From Oscillospiraceae bacterium (GTDB lineage: Bacteria; Bacillota; Clostridia; Oscillospirales; CAG-272), in NCBI GenBank assembly GCA_015063395.1, contig SVUF01000004.1:1-41614 (forward strand): a stretch of 41,614 nucleotides of DNA, written 5' to 3'. Shown in pieces: positions 41,531 through 41,614 of this stretch. The number at the start of each line of letters is the position of its first letter. Within the stretch, counting starts at the first letter, position 1. The position numbers and the translations under genes were made by a program. The notes beneath the pieces are model-generated. The model had not been told where the DNA came from. It did not search any database and worked only from the letters and a program-made list of their open reading frames with translations.

Positions 41531-41561
41531 TACCATTTGTTTTTAATTATTTTGTTTTTAA

Positions 41562-41614
41562 TTATTTCTTGCGACCTGCGATGATGTCTTCAGAAATGGA
41601 CTTGGGAACCTCTT
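41562..41614 (-). CDS. fusA: C-terminal end of elongation factor G (partial)
   Basis: Only the last 16 residues lie in the window (EVPKSISEDIIAGRKK, then stop at 41564-41562). This matches the C-terminus of EF-G, and the position directly upstream of tuf fits the str operon. The rest lies beyond the right edge. Confidence 0.9.
   Translation of the reverse strand, partial: EVPKSISEDIIAGRKK

Overview
The window looks like chromosome from an endospore-forming, Gram-positive anaerobe of the class Clostridia, probably an uncultured gut relative of the Oscillospirales/Christensenellales. The evidence is the gene set: SpoVAD, SpoVAE and a SpoVS-like protein; the DnaD/DnaI primosome; HPr kinase; a RibU transporter behind an FMN riboswitch; OmpR-type two-component pairs; and strong AGGAGG ribosome sites with TTGACA-17-TATAAT promoters. 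The taxonomic placement is an inference. I saw no transposase, integrase, phage gene, tRNA or rRNA.

Layout. 1-2700: hairpin repeats, then a bacterial PH-like membrane protein and a secreted cell-wall-binding repeat protein (minus). 2700-3562: a radical SAM/SPASM protein (plus, TTG start). 3552-7094: a minus-strand cluster of RluA pseudouridine synthase, short-chain dehydrogenase, response regulator and histidine kinase. 7358-8476: PRPP synthetase. 8571-9460: a patch of palindromic repeats around one orphan gene. 9541-11990: a second two-component pair whose two genes are separated by a repeat array. 12207-14039: YchF and a Nudix hydrolase. 14154-15569: a membrane protein and a polysaccharide deacetylase. 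15694-17369: spore genes. 17584-20091: an unusual RnfC-like/RnfD-like/phosphopantetheinyl-transferase-like operon. 20203-22175: MurA with small proteins. 22631-24671: DnaD and DnaI. 24974-31248: a GldA/F/G-type ABC system, a DUF4340 protein and a PrsA-like lipoprotein. 31592-35215: HprK and AlaS. 35327-38175: a BREX-type (DUF2791) ATPase and a TerB-N/TerB-C protein. 38579-40134: an RsuA-type pseudouridine synthase and RibU behind an FMN riboswitch. 40229-41614: EF-Tu and the end of EF-G.

Three things stand out. First, an intergenic repeat family has eight units at five loci. Its terminal hairpin shows compensatory base changes (GCGGTC/GACCGC versus GCAGCC/GGCTGC), and units abut the stop codons of two genes. 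Second, the three-gene operon with a perfect promoter encodes Rnf-like C and D subunits that have lost key cofactor motifs, next to a PPTase-like protein lacking its usual lysine, with no other Rnf genes nearby. Third, the two-gene TerB-N/DUF2791 operon, also with a perfect promoter, resembles known putative defence or stress loci but lacks the helicase I would expect beside it.
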